Positions 1-9,656 of a stretch of DNA of 64,000 nt are shown here, one piece after another (the stretch's first letter is position 1; each line of letters opens with the position of its first letter). The stretch spans positions 167,262 to 231,261 of the forward strand of contig JAGMUV010000050.1 of NCBI GenBank assembly GCA_020744425.1, read 5' to 3'. A program made the translations under genes and the position numbers. This DNA is from Dactylonectria macrodidyma. Its lineage: Eukaryota > Ascomycota > Sordariomycetes > Hypocreales > Nectriaceae. The notes beneath the pieces are model-generated. The model was not told the origin of the DNA and made no database searches. It saw only the letters and a program-made list of their open reading frames with translations.

Positions 1-181
1 AGCGTTTCGCCCGAAAAATGGGGACATGCGATTGGGAGCACGGTCCTCCAATGAAAATGAGCCGGGGCCATCCCAAGCATGTGGCGGGACAAGACGACAT
101 TCATTCTATAAGAAGGTAACACCCGAGGCGCGACATAACTAGGTTACAAGGCCTTTTTCATAGAGAAGACACATTTTTATA

Positions 182-925
182 ATGCCATCATTAAGCGACG
201 TTCTTTCTGATTTGTCTCCAGACCCATGGAGATTAGACGATTTTACAGCCTATCTTTTAAAAAATCATTGCCTAGAAACCCTACAATTCATCCAAGACGC
301 ATCGAGATACCAAGCTTGTTACGCAGAGATAGTCGAGGGTATCCGAATACCCTGGGTATATTTAAGGTGCCATTATGATTACCTGCAGGCACTATGGGAA
401 CATCTTATGGATGCTTACATCCTTCCTGACGGACATCGCGAGGTCAACCTTCCATATGAAGTTAGGGCTCGACTTCTTGGATTCCGTGCTTCTGATTTCC
501 CCCGACATCCATCGGAATTGGGTGATGCCGTCAGGTCCATCTATGAACTCATGGAGGACTCGATCCTACCTGGGTTCCTGAATTCTCAAGTGTCGTTGGA
601 GCAACCGGCTAGTAGAGGGCGTTGCAACTTGGGGGGAACTAGCGGCAGACTTCGGCGGAAGATCTCAAAGACGACATCAGAACGGGACCATCAGAGAAGG
701 TTTCAAGTGAGGGAGGGCTCTAGGTCGCGGGCTTCCAGTTTGAGAAGGGACAGTGAGGGATCTTTTTGTCGACGCCGCCACTTGCTAGGAGGCGCTCCAG
801 CCTCACCTCGCAGCCATTTGTTGCGGCGCGCGATGGAGTCGTTCGACCACACTGTCCGCGGAGTCAGGGGTATTAGGTGGTGGTTGAAGCCACCGCTGGG
901 GAAGGATGGGAGCAGTAGGCGTTGA
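182..925 (+). CDS. RGS-domain protein (regulator of G-protein signalling), C-terminus uncertain
   Basis: The first ~140 residues look like a fungal RGS domain. The N-terminus places a short helix ahead of a DPW motif and an AYLLKNHCLE segment, followed by the DAYILPDGHREVNLP segment and an IYELMEDSILPGFLNS ending. RGS proteins speed GTP hydrolysis by G-alpha subunits and so switch off heterotrimeric G-protein signalling at the membrane. After about residue 140 the sequence becomes Ser/Arg-rich with no recognised domain, and the usual Ser/Thr-rich fungal tail is not evident. A frameshift or a missed intron after ~600 is therefore possible. The ATG at 182 is the first one in frame and lies just after a T/A-rich stretch. 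Family call is fairly sure; the 3' end is not. Confidence 0.65.
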   Translation: MPSLSDVLSDLSPDPWRLDDFTAYLLKNHCLETLQFIQDASRYQACYAEIVEGIRIPWVYLRCHYDYLQALWEHLMDAYILPDGHREVNLPYEVRARLLGFRASDFPRHPSELGDAVRSIYELMEDSILPGFLNSQVSLEQPASRGRCNLGGTSGRLRRKISKTTSERDHQRRFQVREGSRSRASSLRRDSEGSFCRRRHLLGGAPASPRSHLLRRAMESFDHTVRGVRGIRWWLKPPLGKDGSSRR

Positions 926-2099
926 GGTTGGGGCTGGGGATCTGTATGTTGCATTTTTGCCACTATGGCATAGAGCAATGAACACTCCGCTAATGCATAG
1001 TGCTATAATGGCCTATATTCAGCACAAAGCTTCTGGAATGAGCTCGTTGTTGACGGCCCTAGCGGGGTATTTGGGTGGCAGTAAATTGAAGGCTTGTGGA
1101 TCAGCATCCTGTGCTAAAGCGCCTCCGCCAACAGATTGGGGAGGTGCAGGAGTATGGAGATCACGCTGATTAACAGTGCCGCACTCAGCGTTACCACAGG
1201 CGGCACAAAGGGGAGATTTCACATCTCGTGGCGCCAATACGAGGTTGATTTCTACCAGGAGAATATCGAGCAGTTCTGTTTCAGAGGCGGGTAGAGCTTC
1301 ATGACTGCCAAATTATCGAGCAGGAGACTTCGCTGTACCGGTTAAGGGGTGGTGACACATGTCTGGTTGAGTGACAGACGTGGCCATATTATGTAGAGGG
1401 GCGATCAATCGTTGACGCAGTATACTGGTGTCACTGAATGACGTGGACCATATGATGTAGGACAGCGAGGTTGTCGTGGCCAAACCCAAGTAGATTGATC
1501 ACACGATGATGAATCCACCATTTAATACTGGCGATGAAATGACAGCCAATCGTAGCTTCCAGTCCTCGCGTCCAATTATCACCCCGAGTTGACACGCCAG
1601 GTGACCCCATCATTGTCTAATGATGCTATTCAATTGCGCAAGCATATGCTCATCCAAGACTTTCAGCGGCACATACAGTTCTAGGATCGCAACGGAGACA
1701 GCATCATTTATCCAATGGATGTTTACAACGGGTTCCGTGAGCTTGGTTTCAACATCCTCTTCTCCATCGACTCTCTACTGATTCCGATATTTTTATCCTA
1801 CCCTGCCAGACTTGGCCCAGCTGGTTGCCCGACCTGCTATTCAGAATATACGTCAAGGATATTCACAAGACCAAGCATGGGTCCGACACTGGCATCTATT
1901 CGACGGGTACTTCAACCGGCCATGTACGGCAATGATGCTGCTTTCGTTAGATCGACGTTTCTTCAAATCGATTCGAACACTTACTCAACCTCAGCATCGT
2001 CGTTGGTGTTGTCAGGTATAGGGATTGGGGGGTTATGACGACCATGGGGATTGGACTTCACTGAGGGATATCAGCTTTCATGAATCTTTTATCATGTCC
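926..2099. other. Region without a recognised gene
   Basis: Several ORFs of 60-110 codons occur on both strands (for example 1715-2038 on the plus strand), but none has a recognisable domain or convincing gene structure. The stretch separates the RGS gene from the STAND remnant and may hold decayed coding sequence. Confidence 0.4.
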
Positions 2100-2642
2100 T
2101 CAAAAAATCATGAATGTTAATGATGCTATAGGGTAGCAAAGAAAATGCCACAAATACTGAATAACATTGACACGGGGTCCTATGACGCAAATCAGCACCC
2201 CTAAAAGGCGGACGTAAGCCAATGACATCCAATTAATATTCATCCTGTATATAATCATGACGATTGTCAACTTCAAGAAAAAGCCTTCGATCCTCTGCTG
2301 TATGTCGAGCAGAATTGTACTGCGAAAACAATCTCGTTAGCCTGTTCCATCGTGCTCAATACATCCGGACAATATGCTGACTTACGTTTGGTCAATTTGC
2401 AGACCTGGAGTGATGGTCTGTTCATAGCGTTCTAGGTTAGAGACGATATCGCTGACCTCCTTGCTGTCGAACGGCCACTTGAGGGCACGAAGTCCGAAAC
2501 GGCGCATCGCCTTACGGGCCTTGCCCGGATCCAGCCTGCTCTGCAACTGGACCAGCTCTGATGTGCAGCCATCAACAGTCGACCAGTTTTCGCCATGTCG
2601 CGAGCGCTTGATTATTCCGGTTATCAAGAAGATCCTGAACAC
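2100..2642 (-). pseudogene. Remnant of a STAND/NACHT-type N-terminal domain gene
   Basis: On the minus strand, 2642-2386 reads a segment typical of the N-terminal domain of fungal NACHT/ankyrin STAND proteins. It carries a LKWPFDSKEV core followed by a LERYEQTIT...LQIDQT ending. The coding block stops at a clean 5' splice site (GTAAGT at 2385), followed by a CTAACGAG branch-like site and TTTTCGCAG. A second open block starts at 2319 and runs to a TGA at 2100-2102. Neither the upstream half of this domain nor any NACHT, WD or ankyrin part is present. Intact relatives act as fungal allorecognition or immune receptors (family knowledge). Here only a fragment remains, beside the pogo-1 element. 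Truncation is certain; the cause is not. Confidence 0.55.
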
Positions 2643-2686
2643 CCTGGAGGGTCGTGCGTTTCGCAGACTTTTTTAAATACCCCTTA

Positions 2687-4540
2687 CCATGCAGTACCCA
2701 CCTGCCGTACGTACCCACCTACCGTACAGCAAAAAAAAAACTTCCCCATACAAAATGCAATTTTTCAACCCCATGGGGAAAAATCACCAAAAATAATAAA
2801 ATAAAATAATTTCCAGAATTCAGTTTAGAATTGAATGAATTTTCATATTTTCTCGGTCTTTTAACTTCACGGCCTGTGGGGCTGTGTACGACGGGTAACA
2901 ATTCCGCCTCCGAATTTGAACTCCCATCTTCCTGCTGCCCCCCATCTTAATCACATCCTCAACAGTCCCTGTCTCTTCGGTTGCCTGAATTGTCTCTGAA
3001 ATAGTTTCACAAGCCGCTAGAGCCTCGGCTATTGTCATGAACTTCTTGTTGGGATCAGGCATAGCCTTTCTCTTCTTGCCCATTCTCAACCGGCCAACTT
3101 CCTCCTCCAAACTGGCTATCCTTGCGCTCAGCGAGGCTGTTTGGGATTCCTGGACTTCAAATAGTCTTGGAGGCCTTGACAGAGCCATTATCCAGCGCTT
3201 GGAGACCATGAGAGCAACGAGACGGCAGGAAACAAATATATATATTGTTCAAAAAGCAGGTAGCCATCCATTTCTCCTGGTTGTTGGATAAGCGACATTC
3301 ATGATTCCGACCAGCTAGGTACTTGCGCATACATGACTTCTGTGGCCGTCCGGTATAATAGGGCTGGCGCCAGACTCATCTTATGGCTGGGTTGAAGGTA
3401 GATAGATCTGTTGGAGCCACTCAACTGCCATATGGTTGTCTGTCTAGCTGTTGTTAGAAATGACATACTGCCAGTCGGCTATCTTCTCGAACTTCTTGAT
3501 ACACCACTGCTGCTGAAGCTCTTTTGCCTTTGAAAATGATTCCTTGTTTCAGAAGGCGGTCTTTTGCAGTGACAGCTTCGATAAAGTTAGTCCAAGCGCA
3601 GGACTGAGGGCCTCTGATAGACGCCCTCTTCTTGCGGTCGCTACTCCCAATAACTAGAGAATACAAGCCTAGATTCAAATGAATTAATTAACTATAGCAT
3701 CAAAAAAGTCAATTACTCACCAAATCCAGCCATGATACCGCCCTCATCAACATTAACTGTGGTCCCCGACTTAATCCAGCCATACTCGCTCTCCCGGATA
3801 TCAAACTACCAATTGACGACCATTGGTGTAAAATAAGTGAATCTCGAGGCCTCCGGGGGTTTCCCTATCTTCATCTTAATGGTCTGGGTGACGTTTCATG
3901 ATCCAGCCTATCCAGTGTACACTGGTAGCCCTTTCTCGGCCTTGTTGGCTGAAAGGGGGCAGCGACGGTAGCGCGAACTTGACTTTGAGAAGGAGCATCG
4001 CCCAAGGCTGCTTGTCGAAGTATTCAGGTGACTAGTCTGGCCTCCTGGGTCTTGGATATACAGCTGAGTAGGCTGGGTGACCTCAGTCTTAGACGGTAGA
4101 CCTCATAATCGGTCTGAAAGAGTCGTCTGAGGGATGCCACGACTCTGGGCGGCCTGGTGCTGTGAGGGGCCGTTATCTGTGACATCCAGTATAGCCTCTA
4201 TAACTTCATGCTCCGTATAAGATAACTGAGGCATTTTCAAGGCAATTATGGAAGGCTGGCGCAGATAAAGATTCGATAAAGCTTCGGCGAGGCGGGTTCA
4301 TGGGGGAGGCATCTGCAGAAATTTTACATTAGTGCCATGCGACCATACCGCATACGTGATCGAAAAATTAATGCGATAATATCAAACGTCATGAAATTCT
4401 TAATAAAACAGAAATTATCCCATGCCAATAGCTTCAACTTTGGGCAAGCACCGTGTAAGTGAAAATGAGTATTTTGTATGGGGAAATTTTTTTTTTGCTG
4501 TACGGTAGGTGGGTACGTACGGCAGGTGGGTACTGCATGG
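2687..4540 (-). mobile_element. pogo-1: Tc1/mariner pogo-class DNA transposon, decayed
   Basis: About 70-bp near-perfect inverted repeats bound this element: CCATGCAGTACCCACC at the left and its complement at the right end, with TA at 2685-2686 and 4541-4542 as the target duplication. Inside each repeat the unit TACCCACCTRCCGTACG occurs twice, followed by an A-run and CCCCATACAAAAT. The internal transposase is on the minus strand and is broken. The ends are far better preserved than the gene, so mobilisation in trans by a related transposase would be conceivable. Confidence 0.9.
2821..4234 (-). pseudogene. pogo-1 transposase pseudogene
   Basis: Starting at the ATG at 4234 the frame reads an N-terminal helix-turn-helix like those of the pogo transposases elsewhere in this window (EAILDVTDNG..QAAQSRG.PQTTL). 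It meets a stop within about 45 codons. Further pieces are recognisable downstream in changing frames: part of the DDE domain around 3454-3800 and the C-terminal coiled coil with a GKKRKAMPDPNKKFM segment at about 3050. No continuous frame can be drawn, so it is non-functional. The closest relatives in the window are the pogo-2 and pogo-3 transposases. Confidence 0.85.
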
Positions 4541-4691
4541 TATAGACCTCGCCTCTTAATCTCCCATCTTGTCCTCTTCCTCGCCTTCTCAATACCCGCC
4601 CGGCGTAATTACAGCAAATTAATCACTGCGTAAGTAGTATTCCCAAGGTGCTTAGATAATAACATCACCCCTGAGGGGGCAGCTATAGGGC

Positions 4692-5617
4692 TTACCTATT
4701 TACCGGATCATCTTGTCCAGGGTTTACCTCTTCATAGTGTGAATGCTTAACGAGTCGGTAATATACTGCAGCCAACAACGCACTAAGCGCTGGCCCAGCC
4801 CAGTAGATCCAGTGATACCTAGGGAAGCTCGTGCCAGCAACAGCACAGCCAAAACTCCGCGCGGGGTTAAGAGAGCCACCGGTGACAAATACCCCTATTC
4901 AAATATAGTGTGAGTTTTCTGCGAGACAGGTTCCTTGGTCAAATCAATGTGACTATTCTTACCTGGGATTAAGGCCACAAATAAAGCAAGTCCGATACCG
5001 ATAGGAGCGAGGAAAGTGTCTCGAGATTTCTCAGCAGCCAGCATCAAAACAACAAAGACCAGCTGGGCCGTGAAGAACATCTCCAGGAATACGCCACGGG
5101 CAATGGAAGTGTCAGGTCCGAGTACCGTATTCGCCTGTGCAATCTGTCCTGGGAACATGACGTCGACGAGTTCATCAGCGCACATAGAACCCAGCAGTTG
5201 TGCAGGAAAGAGAAACACAGCTCGCATCCATGAGAGCTGGCCCCCAAGACACAAGCCCAGCGTTACCTACAGCACCATCTTAAGTCTCACTTTGCAATTG
5301 GAACAAGGAAAGAAGATGCATACTGCCGGGTTGAACAAACCGCCGCTAATCCGGTAGAATGCCCACACATTGACGAGCAGGGCAAAACCGTACGATAAGG
5401 CGATCCAGATGTCGGTCGTGCTAGCGATCCCGCCGTTTTCTGCAGTGTATGGCGCTTGCAGGATGGCCATAAGATTTCCAGCATAGCCGAAGTAGAGGAA
5501 GAGGAATGTCCCAGCGAACTCGCCAGATGCGGCGACAAGGTGACGGCTAAGTGTGCTGAGATGCTGCCCTTGATGGTTCAGAGGGTCACGACCTTCAGTT
5601 TCAACGGGAGGTGCCAT
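4692..5617 (-). CDS. Aquaporin (MIP family channel), three exons
   Basis: Exons read 5617-5324, 5266-4963 and 4894-4692 (introns with GTATGC and GTAAGA donors) and join into 266 residues in one frame. Two NPA boxes are present: GGLFNPA at about residues 92-98 and SLNPARSFG at about 207-215, with hydrophobic helices between. The second box reads NPARS rather than NPARD, which points to a water-type aquaporin rather than an aquaglyceroporin. It would sit in a membrane and conduct water passively. The reading frame ends at a TAA that overlaps a possible splice donor (AGGTAAGC), so a further small exon is possible. The gene lies just right of pogo-1 and looks intact. Confidence 0.9.
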
Positions 5618-6454
5618 TTCGTTGGTGTTGTTAATGGACTGTGGATTTTGGTCCTCTTATTTGGTGACCACAAGACATCCCAGGCAGCTGATGAATTCAG
5701 CGCACTTATAGCGCATCTCTAAAATAAGGCATAAGATCCGCCTTTGCATGATGCGGTGGCTGTTCGCAGTATGACGCGCGAAGGGTTCGGATTAGAGAAA
5801 TGGCGTAGCAATTACCTCAAGACCAAATGCATCAGGCCCATGTAGCATAGTTATATTGACGTCAAATACAACTAATTAGGTCCGGTGCATTTCATCCTAA
5901 GTGTAACTAATATAGAGCTACACGTTGCTGCATTTTATAATAACCATTTTTGCAGGGATCACACACTTGTCATGTCACTCGTTAGGACACGTTGGGTATA
6001 GGATACAAGAGTCTTGGAAAGCGTGCAGAACAGCTAGAGGATGTAGGAGGGTTCTTGCCCCTAAATACAGTGTGTGCCTTCCCAACGGTCCCCCTAGCGA
6101 CCTCATCCCTCTAGTCGGTTGGTTGCTAGGCCGGCTTGCTAGGAACGCGACGTCTTGTATCGCGACATGCGTCACATTCCGTTGTGACTTGCTAGCAGCA
6201 ACAACCATAATTAGTAGGATGATACCATGAGGAGCGAAACTGGCTTCCTCTCTAATACACACTCTTATCGTATTACGCACACACCATGCTACACAACGGC
6301 GCCATCTAGGCGCACAGGTCCGTACAGTCACACGCCCGTACATTTAGTCAGCAACACCCACTGTAATATTTCTGCTTCACCACTGACCGCCTGTAACCCG
6401 TACTACTACTACTGTAACCCTTCCATCTCAACTATCATCACTGCAATCAACAAA
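5618..6454. other. Aquaporin upstream region and 5' flank of the helicase-like gene
   Basis: No gene is recognised here. The first ~350 bases would contain the aquaporin promoter (minus strand). The rest leads into the TLH-like unit and has only short ORFs without domains. Confidence 0.4.
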
Positions 6455-7206
6455 ATGGATTCCAATCCAGCTTCTTTCCCTCATGATAATCTACTGTTTG
6501 TAGTCGCCCTGCCTTTTTCCTCCAAAGAGCCCCCGCCGCCCAATCGACGTCCGTTTTCCTCCTCTTTCGTCCAAAAAGGGAACGTACCATCAACGCGCCG
6601 ACCCCGGTCACGCCAAAGGACCGCCATTCGCCTTGCCCCTTCCTTTTTCATCGAAAAAGCCCCTTAATTTTATTCTTCACCGGCATCGCAACCGTCGCTT
6701 GCAAGCTAGGGCCGACCGGATATGGCGGGAGAGCCAAGAGTACTCGTGCGCCGAAGACAACGAGACGACGCCTTGGCTGAAGCATACGAGGTGGCCAGAG
6801 CTGTTCCGGAACCGACCGCTCGACATCATCACAGCCTCCGCGAGGCAGCCCGCCCGAGGCCCCAACAGGGACAACGAGGACTATCTGCTCGGGGCCTGGC
6901 GAGGTGTGCCGCTTCGGAGCCCCGCGGCGGCGGAGGCGCGGCTGCGTGTCTTGATGCGTGCCGTCGACGACGTCTTCGATCGAGCTGAGGCTACCCTGGC
7001 GTCCACGTCCTACTAGTCGCGCTGCTGGCTCACGAGCTACCGGAAGGGCGCGTTTTGGAACCGCCCGCTCCGTATCATGCCGCGGCGAACCGAGGAGGCC
7101 TATAAATCGAAGTGGAAGCGCTTCATCCGCTACATCTTCCGGGTCCTTGCGCTAGAACCGCGGCAACGCCAGCAGATATATAACGTGCCGCACGCGCAGA
7201 TGACAT
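6455..7206 (+). pseudogene. TLH-like gene, broken N-terminal part
   Basis: From the ATG at 6455 the frame is open to 6667. The protein similarity then continues in another frame from about 6660 (TPWLKHTRWPELFRNRPLDI, a signature of the N-terminus of fungal telomere-linked RecQ-like proteins). This frame meets a TAG at 7014-7016 yet keeps recognisable sequence after it (SYRKGAFWNRPLRIM). A further frame change is needed near 7200 to enter the long ORF at 7211. The lesions suggest a pseudogene, though an unusual intron could explain one of them. Neighbouring blocks at 7211-9535 and 9657-12236 belong to the same unit. Confidence 0.65.
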
Positions 7207-7210
7207 CAAG

Positions 7211-9535
7211 ATGATGCGCTATATCTTAGGCCTCGCATCGCAGCTCGCGGAGGGAGGGGAGGACGGCGACAACGAGAGCGACAACGAGAGCGACAATGAC
7301 GAGGAAGAAGAGGACGAAGATAATGAAGACACTGATGGCGATGACGACGACAAAGACGGCTCACAGGACGAAGGCGAAGAGGAAGACGACAAGGAGGATC
7401 ACAGCTCAGCTCAGTTTACTTTCCGCCCTCATAGAGGTACTCGGCTCGAGCTATCCGAGGCGCTCTTCCAGCTCTCGATGATGTTCTGGACGTACCAAAG
7501 CCAAGACGGGGTAATGGCCTCGTCGACAATAATACATTTCACGGCGGTTATGGGAGTCCACCGTTCCTCTCTAGCGTACCGTGACGCATATAACTCGACA
7601 CCGGATCTCGCAGCCCTTATATGGGTAGGGCGGCTATTCTTCCTCGAGTATAGCCTGCCGCTACATAGCTACGACACCCTTGTGTATGTCTGGCCGGCCC
7701 GACGCACTTACCCATCGCAGCCAGAACGTCTTGAGGCGATCCGGGCAAAGTACATGCTAAGAGGTTGTCATTCCCCTCTCAGCGAGCTAGTCGAGCTAAA
7801 GGCTTTCGGAAAAAGTATTATTAAACAGGAAGGTCCTCGGGGTAACTTAACCTGGGCTCTAGACGGCCGCTCGTTCACGATCGGTGACGACAAGGTAGTA
7901 CGGCTGTCCGAGTTCTGCGCCACCTACCAAGCCGCGATCGCACAAGTACGAGAGCTAGTCGCCGAGATGATGCTAGGGTGGGAGCCTACGGTCGACCTCT
8001 CCACGATCCGCGACGACCTAACCTGCCGGCAGCCGGGCTGGTGCTTCCTCGACAAACCGGAGAATAACCTAGCGGGCACCTACAAGGCGATGGCACGCCG
8101 CGCGTGGTCTTCCTCCTTCCGCGGCCAGGCCCTTGCTAAGGCAGGCCACTGGTTACCCGGCCCGTGCCTGGCATACCTGGGAGCGGGCGTAGAGCTTACC
8201 GCAATGGGCTTCTCCGCGTCCCACGTAACGGCGGGACTACCGGGCCGAGGCACCGAGACGACGAGTATCCGGTTTCGAAACACAAAATTAGCCATCAGGA
8301 ACGTCTTCATCTGCGAGGGACGGGTTATCGTTATCATTAGCTATAACAAAGCTCGCGCCTCAAACAACCACGCCTTCTATGTCGTGCGCTACCTTCCGGA
8401 TGACCTAGACTCTTCTATGTTCCTCTACCTGGCTTATATCCGGCCATTCCTCGACTTCTTAGCGAACCAGCTCGAGCTACCGCAGTACCATAGCAACGAG
8501 TTCCTCTTTCCGGACCCGAAACATAAGAAGAGGCATCTAACCTCCACACAAGCAACGGCGGCCCTGAGGAGCCTGACCCAGGATCTACAGACGCCGTGGA
8601 CGATATCGCTCTATCGACAGGCGGCGATTGCTATTGCGAAGCGGCATATTAGTGACCTTATAAAGAAGAGGAATTTCTACTACCCGTCTGACGCTAGTAC
8701 GCCGGTCCGGATGATCGCGGCGGGAGTCGGCCACCACCCGCGTACGCTACTCAAGGACTACGCTATCGACAGGGCCTTGCCCGCATGGTTGCAGCCGGAG
8801 CTTCTCGAGATGTACCGTCAACTATCTACGCTCTGGCAAAGCTGGAACCAGCAGTACTACGAGGAATACTGCTTAGCGGGGGGCAGCCACGTGGTGAAGG
8901 ACGGCGACGCGGTGGATGATTCAGCAGAGCGGGGGCGATGTCTGGCGGACGCTGCTGCGCCCGATCCCGGCTGGCGGAACAAGAGGCCGGCGAGTCCCTC
9001 TAGTAGCGAGATGGCCCGGAAGAAGAGGAAGGGGCTCAATATAAGTAGTAGCAGCAGTGGCTACTTAACCCCCGAGGCCGCCGCGACAGAACCACCCAAA
9101 GGATTTATCTACAATGCAGAGTATCAGATCCTCATCTGCGTGACCTGCGAGTCTATAATTCATCCGGGGAGGCGGTCTTTCTACCAGCACTTAAACCGTA
9201 AGCACCGCCTTATGGGACCTGCGTGCAAGGCATATATGGAGCGCCTTAGCATACTTCAGCTTCGACCGCTCAAAGAGCTTGCTGTCCCGCGAGGGAAGGT
9301 TGCGGCTATCCCTGGCCTCCGGGTTCATAAGGCATTTCGGTGTAATGTTTGCCCGTACTTTACAACCCGGTGGGCTAAGATCCTAGATCATATATCGACG
9401 CATAAGCTTGGCGTCTCGCTGCAGATAGCTTGGGAGATGGGCAAGATGGGGAAATGCTACGTACAGACATTCTCGTCCGCGAAAGGGCTGATAGTGTACT
9501 TCGAAGCTACGCCGCTACCGTCTCCGGCTTGCTAG
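7211..9535 (+). CDS. TLH-like gene, middle block: recombinase-like module plus DUF3505-type zinc-finger region
   Basis: This 774-residue open block begins with an acidic tract (residues ~15-65). A helical region follows, then a module at about 360-560 with the layout of a decayed tyrosine recombinase: a YNKA strand, VRYLP, a YLAYIRPF helix, a FLFPDPKHKK strand, YRQAAIAIAKRH, and VGHHPRTLLKDYAID. Residues ~635-765 hold paired CxxC...H motifs (CVTCES..., CNVCPYF...) matching the DUF3505-type region of fungal TLH proteins. Such proteins are multi-copy and often subtelomeric (family knowledge). The block ends at a stop while the downstream helicase continues in another frame, so it is probably not translated as the full protein. 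Domain naming is from memory of the family, not a search. Confidence 0.6.
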   Translation: MMRYILGLASQLAEGGEDGDNESDNESDNDEEEEDEDNEDTDGDDDDKDGSQDEGEEEDDKEDHSSAQFTFRPHRGTRLELSEALFQLSMMFWTYQSQDGVMASSTIIHFTAVMGVHRSSLAYRDAYNSTPDLAALIWVGRLFFLEYSLPLHSYDTLVYVWPARRTYPSQPERLEAIRAKYMLRGCHSPLSELVELKAFGKSIIKQEGPRGNLTWALDGRSFTIGDDKVVRLSEFCATYQAAIAQVRELVAEMMLGWEPTVDLSTIRDDLTCRQPGWCFLDKPENNLAGTYKAMARRAWSSSFRGQALAKAGHWLPGPCLAYLGAGVELTAMGFSASHVTAGLPGRGTETTSIRFRNTKLAIRNVFICEGRVIVIISYNKARASNNHAFYVVRYLPDDLDSSMFLYLAYIRPFLDFLANQLELPQYHSNEFLFPDPKHKKRHLTSTQATAALRSLTQDLQTPWTISLYRQAAIAIAKRHISDLIKKRNFYYPSDASTPVRMIAAGVGHHPRTLLKDYAIDRALPAWLQPELLEMYRQLSTLWQSWNQQYYEEYCLAGGSHVVKDGDAVDDSAERGRCLADAAAPDPGWRNKRPASPSSSEMARKKRKGLNISSSSSGYLTPEAAATEPPKGFIYNAEYQILICVTCESIIHPGRRSFYQHLNRKHRLMGPACKAYMERLSILQLRPLKELAVPRGKVAAIPGLRVHKAFRCNVCPYFTTRWAKILDHISTHKLGVSLQIAWEMGKMGKCYVQTFSSAKGLIVYFEATPLPSPAC

Positions 9536-9656
9536 GCGATTTCACCGGCGGCGCCTCTCTGCATATACCGACGGCTTCCTCCGGCGGCGGCACGATAGGA
9601 AGGGAAGCTGTTCGATGGGCTGAGGGAGGATCTGCAGCAGGCAACACGCGATCTGG

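Noticed and set aside
7260..7420. Acidic-tract ORF in a shifted frame as a separate gene
   Set aside because: It is a shadow of the Asp/Glu-rich tract of the helicase-type gene.
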